Program-made: the position numbers and the translations under genes
Source of the DNA: Nymphaea colorata
Taxonomy: Eukaryota; Streptophyta; Magnoliopsida; Nymphaeales; Nymphaeaceae
DNA length: 64,000 bases
Direction of reading: 5' to 3'
Assembly (NCBI RefSeq): GCF_008831285.2
Contig: NC_045138.2
Span: 19,625,934 to 19,689,933, forward strand
Part shown: piece after piece, positions 25,157 through 35,823 of the stretch
Position numbering within the stretch: position 1 is the stretch's first letter
Layout: the number at the start of each line of letters is the position of its first letter
Notes under the pieces: generated by a model
Database searches by the model: none
Seen by the model: the letters and a program-made list of their open reading frames with translations, nothing else
What the model was told of the DNA's origin: nothing

Positions 25157-27898
25157 GAAATCCAACTGCATAGGTGTGGCCAGAATGTCTGAAAATATAG
25201 AAATTAGATTTGATTACCTAGTTTTGGGTTGTTTGGTGGCTGTCTGGCTGCTTTACCCTTCTTTTTGGAAATCCAACCACATATATGTAGTCAGAGTGTC
25301 CAAAACTATATGTTTCAGAAAGGAAAAAAAATGTGAAAAGCTGATATGTAAATCAGGTTTTATGATCTGGCAACTTTAATGTAGTTGTTTTTTCAACTCT
25401 TATAAAGTGTGATCTACCAGCAGATTTCAGTTTTTTTCTTTTCTAAATATTATAGATTTGATAAATTGAGCACACCCATAGGGTCAGTTTTATGAAAATT
25501 CAAAGGCACCCAGCCAAATGGCTGGACTGATGCTACAGCCAAATCAGACACACACACACACACACATGCACACACTTATATATACATATTATAAAATGCA
25601 GTTACATGTACTTCTTGATGTACTAGAGTACCTATTGTTGAGAAAAGTATTATGAAGATTTTCTTCACATTTTTCCATGAACTATTCTCCTTTTCTTCCC
25701 CTGTGTTTTGGGGGCTTTCCCGATTTGATCAATTAATTTACTACATTTCCTAGAAAATAGTACCGCAGAGTTATGGGATGTGCTATTCAGCTTCCACAGT
25801 CATGTCATACTATGTCAAAATGAGTATCCAAAATCAGACTTTGGACTTAAACCAACTAACTTTTTCATTTTGTGCTCCTGTCAACTCTTTCTCCATGGCC
25901 GACAGACATGGTAAAAAAAAAAGTCTGTTCTTGATAATATTTTGTTGATCACTAAATGCTAATAATTATTTATCTTTCCCATATGTTAGGCCTTTCGGGC
26001 ATGATTGACAGTCTATAACTTCAAGAATGGGCCGTGTTGCTCTATAATTATATGGCTTTTTATCTGCTTATATAATAGTTACAAGCCTACAACCTTCTGT
26101 ACATTCATTCTGAGCTTTTCTGTGTTGAGTCCTTTATGTCTTCCCTTTGTCCTATACCTATGCCCATGTTTATGAGATAAAGCCTTGCACCACTAGAAAG
26201 TTTCTAATACTAATGTCAATGGCACAAGTCTACAGGCTCTAAACGTCTAGGTTGTTTTATGATTTCTGATGCGCGCCTGGGATATGTTGACATTTGTGTG
26301 CTTTTCTTTCTTTCTTTTTTTTTTCTAGCACGTAAAATATGTTTCACCAGCCACTTTCTCTTTAACATTCCTTTACCTGCCATTAGTGGCTTTACAGACT
26401 GGCAGTAGAAGAAGTACCCCATGAAGACTACATGCTCCCCCTATCACAAGCAGAGGTAAGAAAGTTAATTTACCCTGGTGTTCTTAGAAATGCAAAACTG
26501 AATGTTCTTTGATATGTGCAGGTAATCCGTGAAGGAGATGACATTACACTTGTTGGATGGGGAGCACAAATATCAGTTATGGAACAAGCATGCCTTGATG
26601 CTGAAAAAGTTAGTTGCTAGAGATGTCATCAAGTTTCTCCTTTTCTTCCTCTCTTATAGAAACATATGTTTGACCTAAAGCCCTATTATTCTGTTATTTG
26701 GGGATCTAAACCTAATCTGTGCTGTTTCTGTTTGACTTTTGAGCATATATTTATTACTCAGGAACATTTTCTTGGTAAAAATTATCAAACTGCAATTCAC
26801 AGATGCAATGGTCTTAAGCAGAAATAGTACAGGCATAATGGGAGAACTAACTATTGGACTGCGAAAAGCATGTCCTCTAAATTCATTTCTAAATACATTA
26901 CCATACTTGGATGTGGTTTCACCAGTTGTTGCATAGGTCTATGGAAACTAAAAAGTTGATGTTTTCGTAGGATGGAGTTTCTTGTGAGCTGATAGATTTG
27001 AGAACCTTGATTCCTTGGGACAAGGAGACAGTAGAAGCATCTGTGAGGAAGACCGGAAGGCTGCTCGTGAGGCTTTCTTTTTTTCGTTAGAAACCTTTTT
27101 TCCCCTTAGTGCTATACTTTCTTTGATCCTTTGAAGGTGCCTCTACATGCCAGGTCAGTCATGAAGCACCCTTGACTGGAGGGTTTGGTGCCGAGGTTTG
27201 TGCTTCAATTGTTGAACGTTGCTTCTTAAGGGTAAAAGCAATGTCTTATTTCTTACTCTTTCTATCCTTCATACTTCTATAGAATTGCACATATTATGCT
27301 CTATCTCTCTCTCTTTGTGTGTGTGTGTGTGTGTGATGCACAAACACACGTAAGTCTTCAGAGAACACCTGAATGCTGGCAGATTGGCTTTCATAATGGA
27401 AGAAACAAGTTTCCTATTTTCTGTAAGTGTTGAATCTACATAGATTTAGAAGCTAATCACTTCTACTCTAGGAAGCAAGCTTTTGAGACTCTGGAAGCTT
27501 TATGGTGACTGTGGTTCGAGTTCATTGTCGAGTTCATTGTATTTTTGCTCGTGTTTGCTGCTAGTTATTCAACCATCACCCATCCCTGCATTCGATTTTC
27601 TGCAATATTTGTCATACATCAGAGCTTCAGAATGCAGTCATTTTAATGCTTTCATTTGTTTTGCAGTTGGAAGCCCCAGTAACCAGAGTATGTGGCCTTG
27701 ATACACCCTTTCCTTTGGTTTTTGAACCGTTCTATATGCCAACAAAAAACAAGGTGTGTAAAGGAAACTCTTTTTAACTTTTAATCAGGCAACCGTCCTC
27801 ATTTACGTTGCAAGCAAATTTTCAGTATAAACCTGAAGTTTTCTGTCTCCTATTTTTGGCAGATCCTTGATGCAATCAAGGCAACTGTCAATTACTAG
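20627..27898 (+). CDS. BCDH-BETA: Branched-chain 2-oxoacid dehydrogenase E1-beta subunit, mitochondrial, 355 aa
   Basis: Thirteen exons: 20627-20787, 22524-22635, 23102-23137, 23272-23331, 24084-24141, 24225-24322, 24531-24620, 26387-26455, 26522-26608, 26971-27066, 27154-27231, 27667-27753 and 27863-27898; total 1068 nt. With E1-alpha it decarboxylates the 2-oxoacids of Leu, Ile and Val using thiamine diphosphate and passes the acyl group to E2 in the mitochondrial matrix. The Arg-rich start ([11 protein letters not shown]) fits a mitochondrial presequence. Diagnostic blocks are [85 protein letters not shown] and [14 protein letters not shown]. Length equals plant orthologues. All introns are GT-AG except intron 4, which begins GC. 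Met3 (20633) is an alternative start. Confidence 0.96.
25095..25152. repeat. Compound (TA)n(GA)n microsatellite
   Basis: A TA run passes directly into a GA run, inside the long intron 7 (24621-26386) of the E1-beta gene. Two diverged copies of a GAAATCCAAC-led block of about 90 bp follow, near 25157 and 25266. Confidence 0.85.
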
Positions 27899-29646
27899 AG
27901 CTCATGTTTCCCCAACCGACAGTTGTATTTAAGGATTTGAATGCTACTCCCAAGTTTCAAGTCCCTGTATAGGTAGTTTACTGCAACATGAAGCGAGAGG
28001 TTCTTCATGGCCAAGGGGATGCTTCTCACAAAGTTTCATACTTCGAGAAAACAAAATGCAACTGTGGCTACGGCAAGTAAAAGGCCAGCATAGCCAGATT
28101 ATGGATCCTCGTTGTGGTATCCGCATGCAATAGTAATAGCAAAGTATAAGTCTATCTCCATGTAATAATAATGAAATGTATAAATAAGTTCAGGTGCAAG
28201 TGAATGATTATCCTGTATCTTATGGGGTTCTAAATCTGTGGCACACTGAACATGAATACAAAATCCGACAAAAATTATGTCTTTGCAATATTTTGGATGG
28301 ATGCACGTGATCTAGTCCAACTCCTGATTGTGTTCACGAGTTGTGGTCTAACAGATGAACTGCACACTTGAGCATCCAACAGATTGAAGGAGACACTGCT
28401 CAATGTTTTGTTCTGTCTTTAAGAAGTGCTGGCCTTCATCTAGGGACCTATACATTTTCTGGATCTCCATTTCAAACGGATACAATTGTTGCATCTTTTT
28501 CAGTACTCTCCCTTTCCCTGACTCTTTTCTCCTCAGCTAAACATGCCTCCATCAAGTTACTTGTCAGACACTGACCTTCTGCCTTTTCACGTCTTTAAGT
28601 GGTTGGTTTGCTGAATGTGGGTCATACTCAAGAAAGGACCACGCATCGTGCATCTAAATAGCAAATGATCTTTATGCAAAAAATATTGAAGAATGAGCAG
28701 CTGATTTGTTTTCATCTTGTTCGGTGGCACTCTTATCTTCTATCGTGAAGATTGGACCTACTTTATTTTTCCTGTACTTTTGCAAGACACTTGAGTGTTA
28801 ATGGGATCCAAAAGCTTTCATATTTAGCAAAAAATGGGCCTTCACCTCTAAATGCTGGTTGCTCATGCTTTTCATGGTTTCCATGGAAGGAAAGAGATGG
28901 TAGACTGTTTTGAACAGCATAAGAGCCCTTTACAGTTACTGCAAACTCTTAGTCCCTTGTTGCGTTGCGGTTAGCTCTAAATGGGGTTCTATATCAAGAA
29001 TTACCCTTGCTCCACTCCTTCCCTGGTTGTTTCCTCATTGACAATGGCTCCTGATGCAACCCTTTCATCTTTTGGTTGCCAATTGGAATCTTTTTGTTTC
29101 CAAGAAAATGAAAAGTGAATCTGCTCTCTACAACTAAAGCGAAAGAATCTTGACAAGGACATGTTTGCAGTGCCATGGCAACATTGAATGGTGTTGAAGA
29201 CAAGCTGCAGGGGGACCCTGCCCACTCCCCCACTTGCCGAGCTTGATGTGTTCATGATATTCTTGCTCTTGGACTCATTTGGTGTCCGCTGCCGAAAGCT
29301 TTCTGCTTATCTTGGCGAGGTCACATCTCGGGGAGCTGCTTCAAATGCTACAAAGTTAGAAAGTGCTTCTAAAATTTTGATTCTTATCATGAAGAAGGCT
29401 TTTGCAGGTATTTTCTAGCATGCTTTCGTCTCTGAAAAAATGGAGATGTCCCTATCGAGTCTTCCATTGTGAAGATCAATATGGGTGGCGTTTTTTTGAA
29501 ACAATTTTGTGCCAAAAGTGATAAATGTTATTGAAATGATGAGAAGAGGCATTAATTATTTTGGATAACTATTGAATGACTCTGGATAGCTGGAGTTACC
29601 TTGCTAGGAGACTCATAAGGACCATCTGATCTATCATAATGGATAT

Positions 29647-29679
<33 letters not shown>

Positions 29680-30157
29680 GAGGGGGGGAAGAGAAGAGAG
29701 AGGGATAAAAACCAGACCTCTTAAATTTGTGTTAAAAGATATTTTAAATAAAATGTGAACCTCCTAATATGTTTGTCTAATTTAATATAAATATTGATTC
29801 ATTTCAAGTTATTTTTTGTAAAAAAAAAATGATTTCCCTACTATCAAAATTTTCATGTAACAAGAGCCGTTCATTTTTTCAACATTAAGAAACGTTATTA
29901 AAGTCAAAAAATGACTAACCTAATATCTGTTTCTCACTAAATTACTCTTAAAATCATATTTATAAGATTGTATTTCCAAAAAATACTTTAATAATTAATT
30001 TTAATCGGTCTAGTTTTTGTCTCTCTCTGTGTCCCTAAGTCCAGGAACTATATTAGCAGTTAGTGAAACTCTTGGGAAACCTCCACCTTGGAATTGCGGA
30101 CATTCATATCTTCAACGATTCAGAAAGGGAAAAATATCACCTTCTTTTCCTTCAAAT
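27899..30157. other. 3' flank of E1-beta gene and intergenic DNA
   Basis: The first 300 bases should hold the E1-beta 3' UTR; AATAATAATGAAATG and TATAAATAAG near 28160-28190 are possible poly(A) signals. The sequence at 28990-29420 is less AT-rich and has open frames on both strands but no family match I recognise. A TA/GA microsatellite lies at 29645-29680. Confidence 0.4.
29645..29680. repeat. (TA)n(GA)n microsatellite
   Basis: A TA run passes into a GA run, the same arrangement as at 25095-25152. Confidence 0.85.
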
Positions 30158-30335
30158 CAATGGCGGAGCAACACATAGGCAAGTGTGGGCAGTTGTCCAC
30201 ACCAGCCTCACAAAAAGTCATCATTTGCATATTGGTGCTATAACAAATTAACTTGGTTACATACAATGTAGCGCTTTAAAATGTTAGGGTCTTTAATTAG
30301 TGTCCTTAGTACCAAAACTTTTAGCTCCGCCACTA
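30158..30335. mobile_element. hAT-type MITE with 8-bp target duplication
   Basis: A 178-bp element bounded by CTTCAAAT at 30150-30157 and 30336-30343, an exact 8-bp direct repeat as expected for hAT insertion. Terminal inverted repeats are CAATGGCGGAGC and, reverse-complemented, TAGTGGCGGAGC. Just inside the left end is the short palindromic GGGCAGTTGTCC motif also seen near 41887, 45366 and 58712. No coding capacity. Confidence 0.85.
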
Positions 30336-30369
30336 CTTCAAATGCGAAAACATGCACATCATCATCAAG

Positions 30370-30560
30370 GGCGAAGCCAAGGTAGGGCTTGCATGGGCCC
30401 TGGCCTCACCTAATATTTTCCTTTTTTTAATTTACATCTAAATTTTAAAAAATTTCAATTGTTTTATATAAAAATTTTGAAAAAATATATTTCGATCTTA
30501 TTCAAATTTTAAAAACTTTAATTAGAGGCCCCTCATGAAAAATTTTTGGCTCAAATAACC
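30370..30560. mobile_element. Degenerate hAT-like MITE
   Basis: The left end CAAGGGCGAAGCCAAGG resembles the CAGGGGCGGAGCCA-type terminus common in plant hAT MITEs. It is followed by an AT-rich body with AAAATTTTGA words and a right side with GAGGCCCCTCATGAAAAAT then TTTTTGGCTC. The right terminus is incomplete. The body resembles the element at 45461-45664. Confidence 0.5.
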
Positions 30561-31219
30561 AATGGCAAGAAAGTCCTACTTTCTCTTTCTTATTGTAGAT
30601 AAACGCAGCTCGTTTTTAGATTGCAAATATATTTTAATATAAAAGGCTTCTACCTGATGTGTATGAGTATCTTGATAGGCTTCGTTTTCTGTGATAATAA
30701 CAGTTGTGACGTATGTGCTTAGCATTTCAGCTTCTGATTAATTTTAGGTACACTTAATCACTACATAAATGCAGAAGCTTTTGTCTTCCTTTTTCTAACT
30801 TATCGTTCGGAAGAACTACGTGACGATGATTGATGCGACACCAGGAGTCTTTATTTGCAACATTCGCTTTGTGTGGGAGATTTTTTTTTTTTTTCAATAA
30901 GGGGGCAGTTGATAGTTTGAAATTTTGATTCAAGAATAAAAATTCTAAAACCATAATTTCTCTTCAAACCGAAATGAAATCAAAATTTTGTGTTTCAATT
31001 TCCTGACTTTAGAAACAAAATTTAATGATTTCAATTTATTAAAAAACGAGAATTTTAATTCTAAAATTTCAAGATATATCATACAAAAATGAAAATTATA
31101 GAACACATGAATCTTTTTAAAATAATTAAAGAAGCAGATTTTACGTTTGGTAATTCTCAAAGTTTACCCCGAAACTCCCTTTGAAGGTTAATAAAAAAAA
31201 GTGTAAGCTCCTAGGAGGC
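30561..31219. other. AT-rich intergenic DNA
   Basis: Only short chance frames and homopolymer T and A runs (for example 30882-30894). No feature recognised. Confidence 0.4.
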
Positions 31220-31486
31220 GCTTGGATGACACCCTCGTCTAACTAAAACTTGTTTTATGAAAAACAAGTTTTTTAACGAACTTTCAAAACTTTTTTTTGG
31301 GTTTGCGTGACACACTCAAAACCTTGTTTTCAATAACTTTTTTTTTACGAAACTAGGTTTTGTCAAAACTGGGTTTACAAGTTTCTAAATCTAATTTTGA
31401 TGATACTCAAACACTCCAAAAACTTGATTTTGAAAGCGAAACTGGATTTTGTTTTTAGAACCTAATTTCAGGATGTCATCCAGACA
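31220..31486. mobile_element. Probable MITE with GGATGACA-type ends
   Basis: About 265 bp. The left end reads CTTGGATGACACCCT and the right end, reverse-complemented, TCTGGATGACATCCT. The interior has the same AAACTTGTTTT, TTTTCAAAAC and CCTAATTTC word set as the possible member at 18534-18746. The target duplication is unclear. Confidence 0.55.
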
Positions 31487-31821
31487 AAATGAGTGTGTGC
31501 ACTTGAAGCCAAGCAAATTAAAACATGATAAAGGATTTCACGAGAGAGAATGACAAACAAAAAAAGAGATTTAGTTGATTTTCACTTTGATTAGATGCAG
31601 AGGTGATGGAGGAAGTTCCGTCAAATCATTAACTACCAGAGTGAGTGAAAAAAAGTTGAAGAAATTGAGGGGAGAAAAGGAATTTAGATAAAAGAAACAC
31701 TTAGTTGCGCTTTTAATAATATTGAAACCCTAAGCATGGTTATGAGTTCTTTTAATACCATCGAAACTCTTAAGTGAGATTTTCAAAAAAAAAATGAAAG
31801 GAAAAAGAAAGTCCCAAGGCT

Positions 31822-31930
31822 TGGGCTGTTCACCCAAGGCGGTGGTTTACCCAATGGCTGATGTCAGAGGTTCGAGTCTGCTTATTTTCAGTTTACTTCT
31901 TCTAAACATATCAGGATAATCTTTTTTATT
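31822..31930 (+). repeat. Possible tRNA-related SINE fragment
   Basis: AGGTTCGAGTCT at about 31869 fits a pol III B box (GTTCGAGTC), preceded about 35 bp upstream by a weak A-box-like GGCGGTGGTTTA. A short tail region follows. There is no cloverleaf. A tRNA pseudogene or chance match is also possible. Confidence 0.25.
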
Positions 31931-34888
31931 AAGGCTTTGGATTTGCCGCTAAACGAACACATTCGTGTTCCCGATTTCCCACCTCTTTTGAATGCGTTTA
32001 GGCGGCCAAGAGGGCACGTGCATCTGATTTCCTAATCTGGATATTCCAAATATATTACAGTTGAGCTCACGTGCTGGACTCTTTTCCCTTTCTTTTTAAT
32101 AGGCAAGTTAGGGTTAAAAGAGACAATCCCATCGATTATGTCAAAAAATGCAGTTTCCACTTCAATATCTGAAGTTTCCGTGAGCCTGACACTGTATGTT
32201 GTCGGATGATTAAAATTTTAAAATTTTATTTATAATAAAAGCAATTAGTATATTGATATTAACAATAGTTTATGATGGTTTTAGCGACAATTTATAGTTC
32301 GACTCCCTTCCTTTAATAAAAAGGGACTAAAAATAATTTGTACAAAAAACACAAAGAAAAGAACTGGAAAAAAAAATAAAAGGGATCTACAATCTGCCTT
32401 CAATAATTTTTAACCTGCATGAAATTTTGCTTTATCAGGCATAAAAAAAATTCAAATCCATGTTCCTTTGGATTGGGTAGAAAGCTGTGAAAGCATTAAT
32501 TCAACCATTTGCAGATGCCAATGCAGCCCTAGACCCGCCCCCAGCCTTAGGACACGTGTCCCCCTCGCCCACATGGGGTCATGTGCAAGGCCCATGGCTC
32601 ACCATGCGTCCCTTAGGGTAGGGTTGCCGGTGTTTTTTCCTTTTTAATCAGTGATTAGGGAATTTTTTATAATATTGAGGTGGCTCAATTAAGCTTAATC
32701 TCAGAGAAAAAAAATTGATCCCACAAGAATTAAAGTTTAATTAATCTCATTTAACTAATTAAAAAAAAGCATGGAGTTAAGGGGTGGGTTCAATGATGCG
32801 CTCATGAAAAGTTGCACTGGCGCATAAACTTCCAAAAAGAGGCTCCGAGCCTGTGGACCCCGCTTTCTCGTCGCCAGCTTAGGGTTCTTCCCCACCGTTC
32901 ACACAAAGCGGGTGAGTTATTAAGACTGCGCATTGGACCACGTACTCCATCACTCAGTTTAGCTCAATAACATACTTTTAATACTTATTTTTTATCAATT
33001 TATATACAATTATATATATTTATTCAGATTAATTATATTTATATGTTTTATATTGATAGATATATTGTTTAATTTATCCAAGTTGAGTCAGGCCGAACCC
33101 GACCCGATTTCTTGCATCCACTCTAAAAAGGTGCCATTGATTTTCAATTCTTTGTTCTAATAGAAACGATTTAATAGCATGAAAAATAATTTACGGTGTA
33201 CAAAATGACTTATGATGGAGGAAATATGAGAGGAGACATAATTTTTGTAGGAGTGGAATTTCTGTCGTGTTTGATTTGAGAGTTTGAGTATACGAAAACT
33301 TTAAAAGGTAAAATTTAATTTCTCGTTCCCTACATGGAACTCAGCACAACATTTCATAACTTTGATGTTTATTTATTTCGCCATCTCTTTAAGTCATAAA
33401 ATTTATGTCCATTTTGACAAATGAACCATGGGAAATCGCATTTATAATTAAAGTCTCTTAACCAAGTTGCAATTTTGCTCCATTAATTCGATTTGACTCG
33501 CTTCCTAACAGTTTCTAAAAAAATATTAAAAACCACAATAAATAGCTATTTAATAAGAAAGAAACTAAACTTTCTAGAAAAGAAATGACATTTCAATGAA
33601 TGAATTAAAAATTTCCCAAAGAATATCAACTGGGATGCTAAAAATCGGTAGCTAGGCTTAGGAGAACTGGAAGCATATGAAAATGCCAAAAAAAAAACAG
33701 GCGAGGAAAGCGTCAGCATCTCTTAATAACGCGTCAAATCATTACCTTTTATACCAGCATTTATGAACTAAACTACAAATCAACAACGCGCCATACTCGC
33801 GATAGCTTCTTCATAAGAAATAAAGAAAATGAAGACTTATCTAGGCATTATTGCATTTACGATGTCCTTAAATGGAGATTCAGGTGGGGCTGCACGCTGA
33901 AATGGAAAAATCACCCAAAACTAAAGGCACCAATAATGGTTTGGGGGAAGTTTTTATTTACTTTTAGAAAATGAAAAAAAGGACGCGGGTTGCGGACTTG
34001 GCGGCATGTAATTGGAGGCTTTGTTTTTGAAAAAGCTGAAGAGTCATATGAACAGTAAAAGCCGAAACTTTTCGTCCGTATGCTGAAGACTCCATTAATT
34101 GCCGCGTGTGTTCGAACCCGTGGACTGAGTCCCAAACTGTGGACGGGTTCGGAGACTGCCGTGGATCGGGTCTGAGGGCAAGTAAATGAACCGGGTACGG
34201 GTCCAATTTCTCCATGTCGATTTTGGCTCCACGTCAGCTCCACGGCGTTCTTTTTCCCAAGTCCAAATCCATCTGGCGTCTAAAGTTAGGTTGACGCCCT
34301 TCCTGATGCAATACGGGTCGACTTTGGATAGATGTTCACATCGATGCTGACCCGGTAAGAAAAACAAGAGAGAGAAATTCCCCCAGATTTTTTGTTTTCC
34401 TGTGGGACCCGACCGGAATCCACGGGTTATTTCACAGAATCCGATCCCACAGGGAATAAGAGAAGGAAAAGAATATTTTCATTTCCGGCATCACATTTTA
34501 TCGGTAATTTCAAACATTGGCCACAGTTGCGTGATTCTCTCGAGCTCCATGCATCCTTTCAAGCTAAAAGATAGTATTTACATTTTATAAAAAAAAAAAA
34601 TAAAGAGAAAAAAAATCAATTTTATTTATTATGACTAATTAGTTACCTCTTTAGTTAAAAGGTCAATGGTAAAAAAAAGCCAACCAGGCTACCATTCGAC
34701 AATTTTCGGTAAAATTCAGGCTCATATTTGGCATATAAAATATGAGGCCTGTTTTTGGGATTATCGATAAAGGGTGGCATCTAAATTGGAATTTCGCAAT
34801 AGGAGAAGGAGTGAATTCGGATTCGGACCCATAAAAGGACCGCAGTTTTCTTATCCTAAGCCTGCGGTGGGGCCCACGACCCACCGCT
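31931..34888. other. Intergenic DNA upstream of the SDR gene
   Basis: AT-rich with poly-A runs to about 33900, then more balanced. Overlapping frames on both strands at 33911-34590 show no family sequence. A short GC-rich island around 32520-32640 and a GACCCG-rich bit near 33095 may be old transposon scraps. The final few hundred bases are presumably SDR promoter. Confidence 0.35.
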
Positions 34889-34895
34889 TATAAAA
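34889..34895 (+). promoter_or_regulatory. TATA box of the SDR gene
   Basis: TATAAAA sits 74 bp upstream of the SDR ATG at a sharp rise in GC content. This is a suitable position for a TATA box with a short 5' UTR of about 45 nt. Confidence 0.6.
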
Positions 34896-34968
34896 TGGGA
34901 CCCCTCCGTCCCTGTGAGCTCTGCTTTGCAGAGGAGCCCATACACTGAGCGCTTTCCCTCCAACCGCC

Positions 34969-35823
34969 ATGCCGAATCTTGCCACCGCCGCCCCGACCAC
35001 CATTACTGCCAGCGAAGCCACCGCCGGCGACGTTCCGATACCGTACCTGACGCTCCAGGACAGGGTGGTGATCGTCACCGGCGCCTCCAGCGGCATCGGC
35101 CGGGGGATCGCGCTCCACCTCGCCAGCCTCGGCGCCCGCATCGTCGTCGTCTATGCCTCTTCTGCTGCCGAGGCGGCCGACGTCGTTTCTACCATAAACT
35201 GCTCCTCGCCGTCACCGGACCTTCCCCAGCCCCGCGCCATCTCCATTAGGGCTAACGTCTCCGACGCCGCTGACGTCAAGGCCCTGTTCGACGGGGCGGA
35301 GGAGTTCGCCGGAGGCAGCCCGCCGCACGTGCTCGTGAACTCGGCCAGGATCCTCGACTCGGCGTACCCCCCGATCTCCGCCATGTCGGAGGAGGAGTGG
35401 GAGCGCGTCTTCGAGACTAACGCCAAGGGAACTTTCTTGTGCTGCCGGGAGGCCGCGAACCGGCTGAGGCGGGGCGGGGGCGGCCGGATCGTCAACGTAT
35501 CGTCGTCGCTCGTGGGCGCCCTGCGCCCCGGGTACGGCGCCTACGTCTCGTCCAAGGCCGCCGTGGAGGCGATGACGAAGATCCTAGCGAAGGAGCTCAA
35601 GGGGTCGGGGATCACGGCCAACTGCGTCGCGCCCGGGCCGCTCACCACCGAGATGTTCCTCAAAGGGAAGTCGCCGGAATCTGTCGATCGAGTCGTGTCC
35701 GACACGCCGATGGGACGTCTCGGGACTCCGGAGGACGTCGCGGCTGTCGTCGGATTCCTCGCCGGAGACTCGGGCCAGTGGGTCAACGGCCAGGTGATTA
35801 GGGTTAACGGCGGCCTCCTATGA
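34969..35823 (+). CDS. Short-chain dehydrogenase/reductase, NADPH-dependent aldehyde reductase-like, 284 aa
   Basis: Single exon. The Rossmann cofactor motif TGASSGIG is at residues 37-44. The active-site set is complete: N151 in the NAKG block, Ser in VNVSSS (176-180), and Y192/K196 in YVSSK. The sequence from PYLTLQDRVVIVTGASSGIG to the C-terminal GQVIRVNGGLL follows plant NADPH-dependent aldehyde reductase-like proteins, which reduce reactive aldehydes or related carbonyls; the actual substrate is inferred only from family. The usual NNAG/NSAG motif reads NSAR (124-127), replacing a normally conserved Gly. The Ala/Thr-rich N-terminus could be a short extension or weak transit peptide. The coding region is very GC-rich in an AT-rich window and has no intron. 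The start is the first ATG after the TATA box. Confidence 0.92.
   Translation: MPNLATAAPTTITASEATAGDVPIPYLTLQDRVVIVTGASSGIGRGIALHLASLGARIVVVYASSAAEAADVVSTINCSSPSPDLPQPRAISIRANVSDAADVKALFDGAEEFAGGSPPHVLVNSARILDSAYPPISAMSEEEWERVFETNAKGTFLCCREAANRLRRGGGGRIVNVSSSLVGALRPGYGAYVSSKAAVEAMTKILAKELKGSGITANCVAPGPLTTEMFLKGKSPESVDRVVSDTPMGRLGTPEDVAAVVGFLAGDSGQWVNGQVIRVNGGLL

Noticed and set aside
29188-29418. 76-codon plus-strand frame near a GC-richer patch
   Set aside because: No family similarity recalled and no splice partners; it may be a relic but cannot be supported.
34914-35801. Long frames overlapping the SDR gene in other registers and on the minus strand
   Set aside because: GC-rich coding sequence opens shadow frames; only the 284-codon frame carries SDR motifs.
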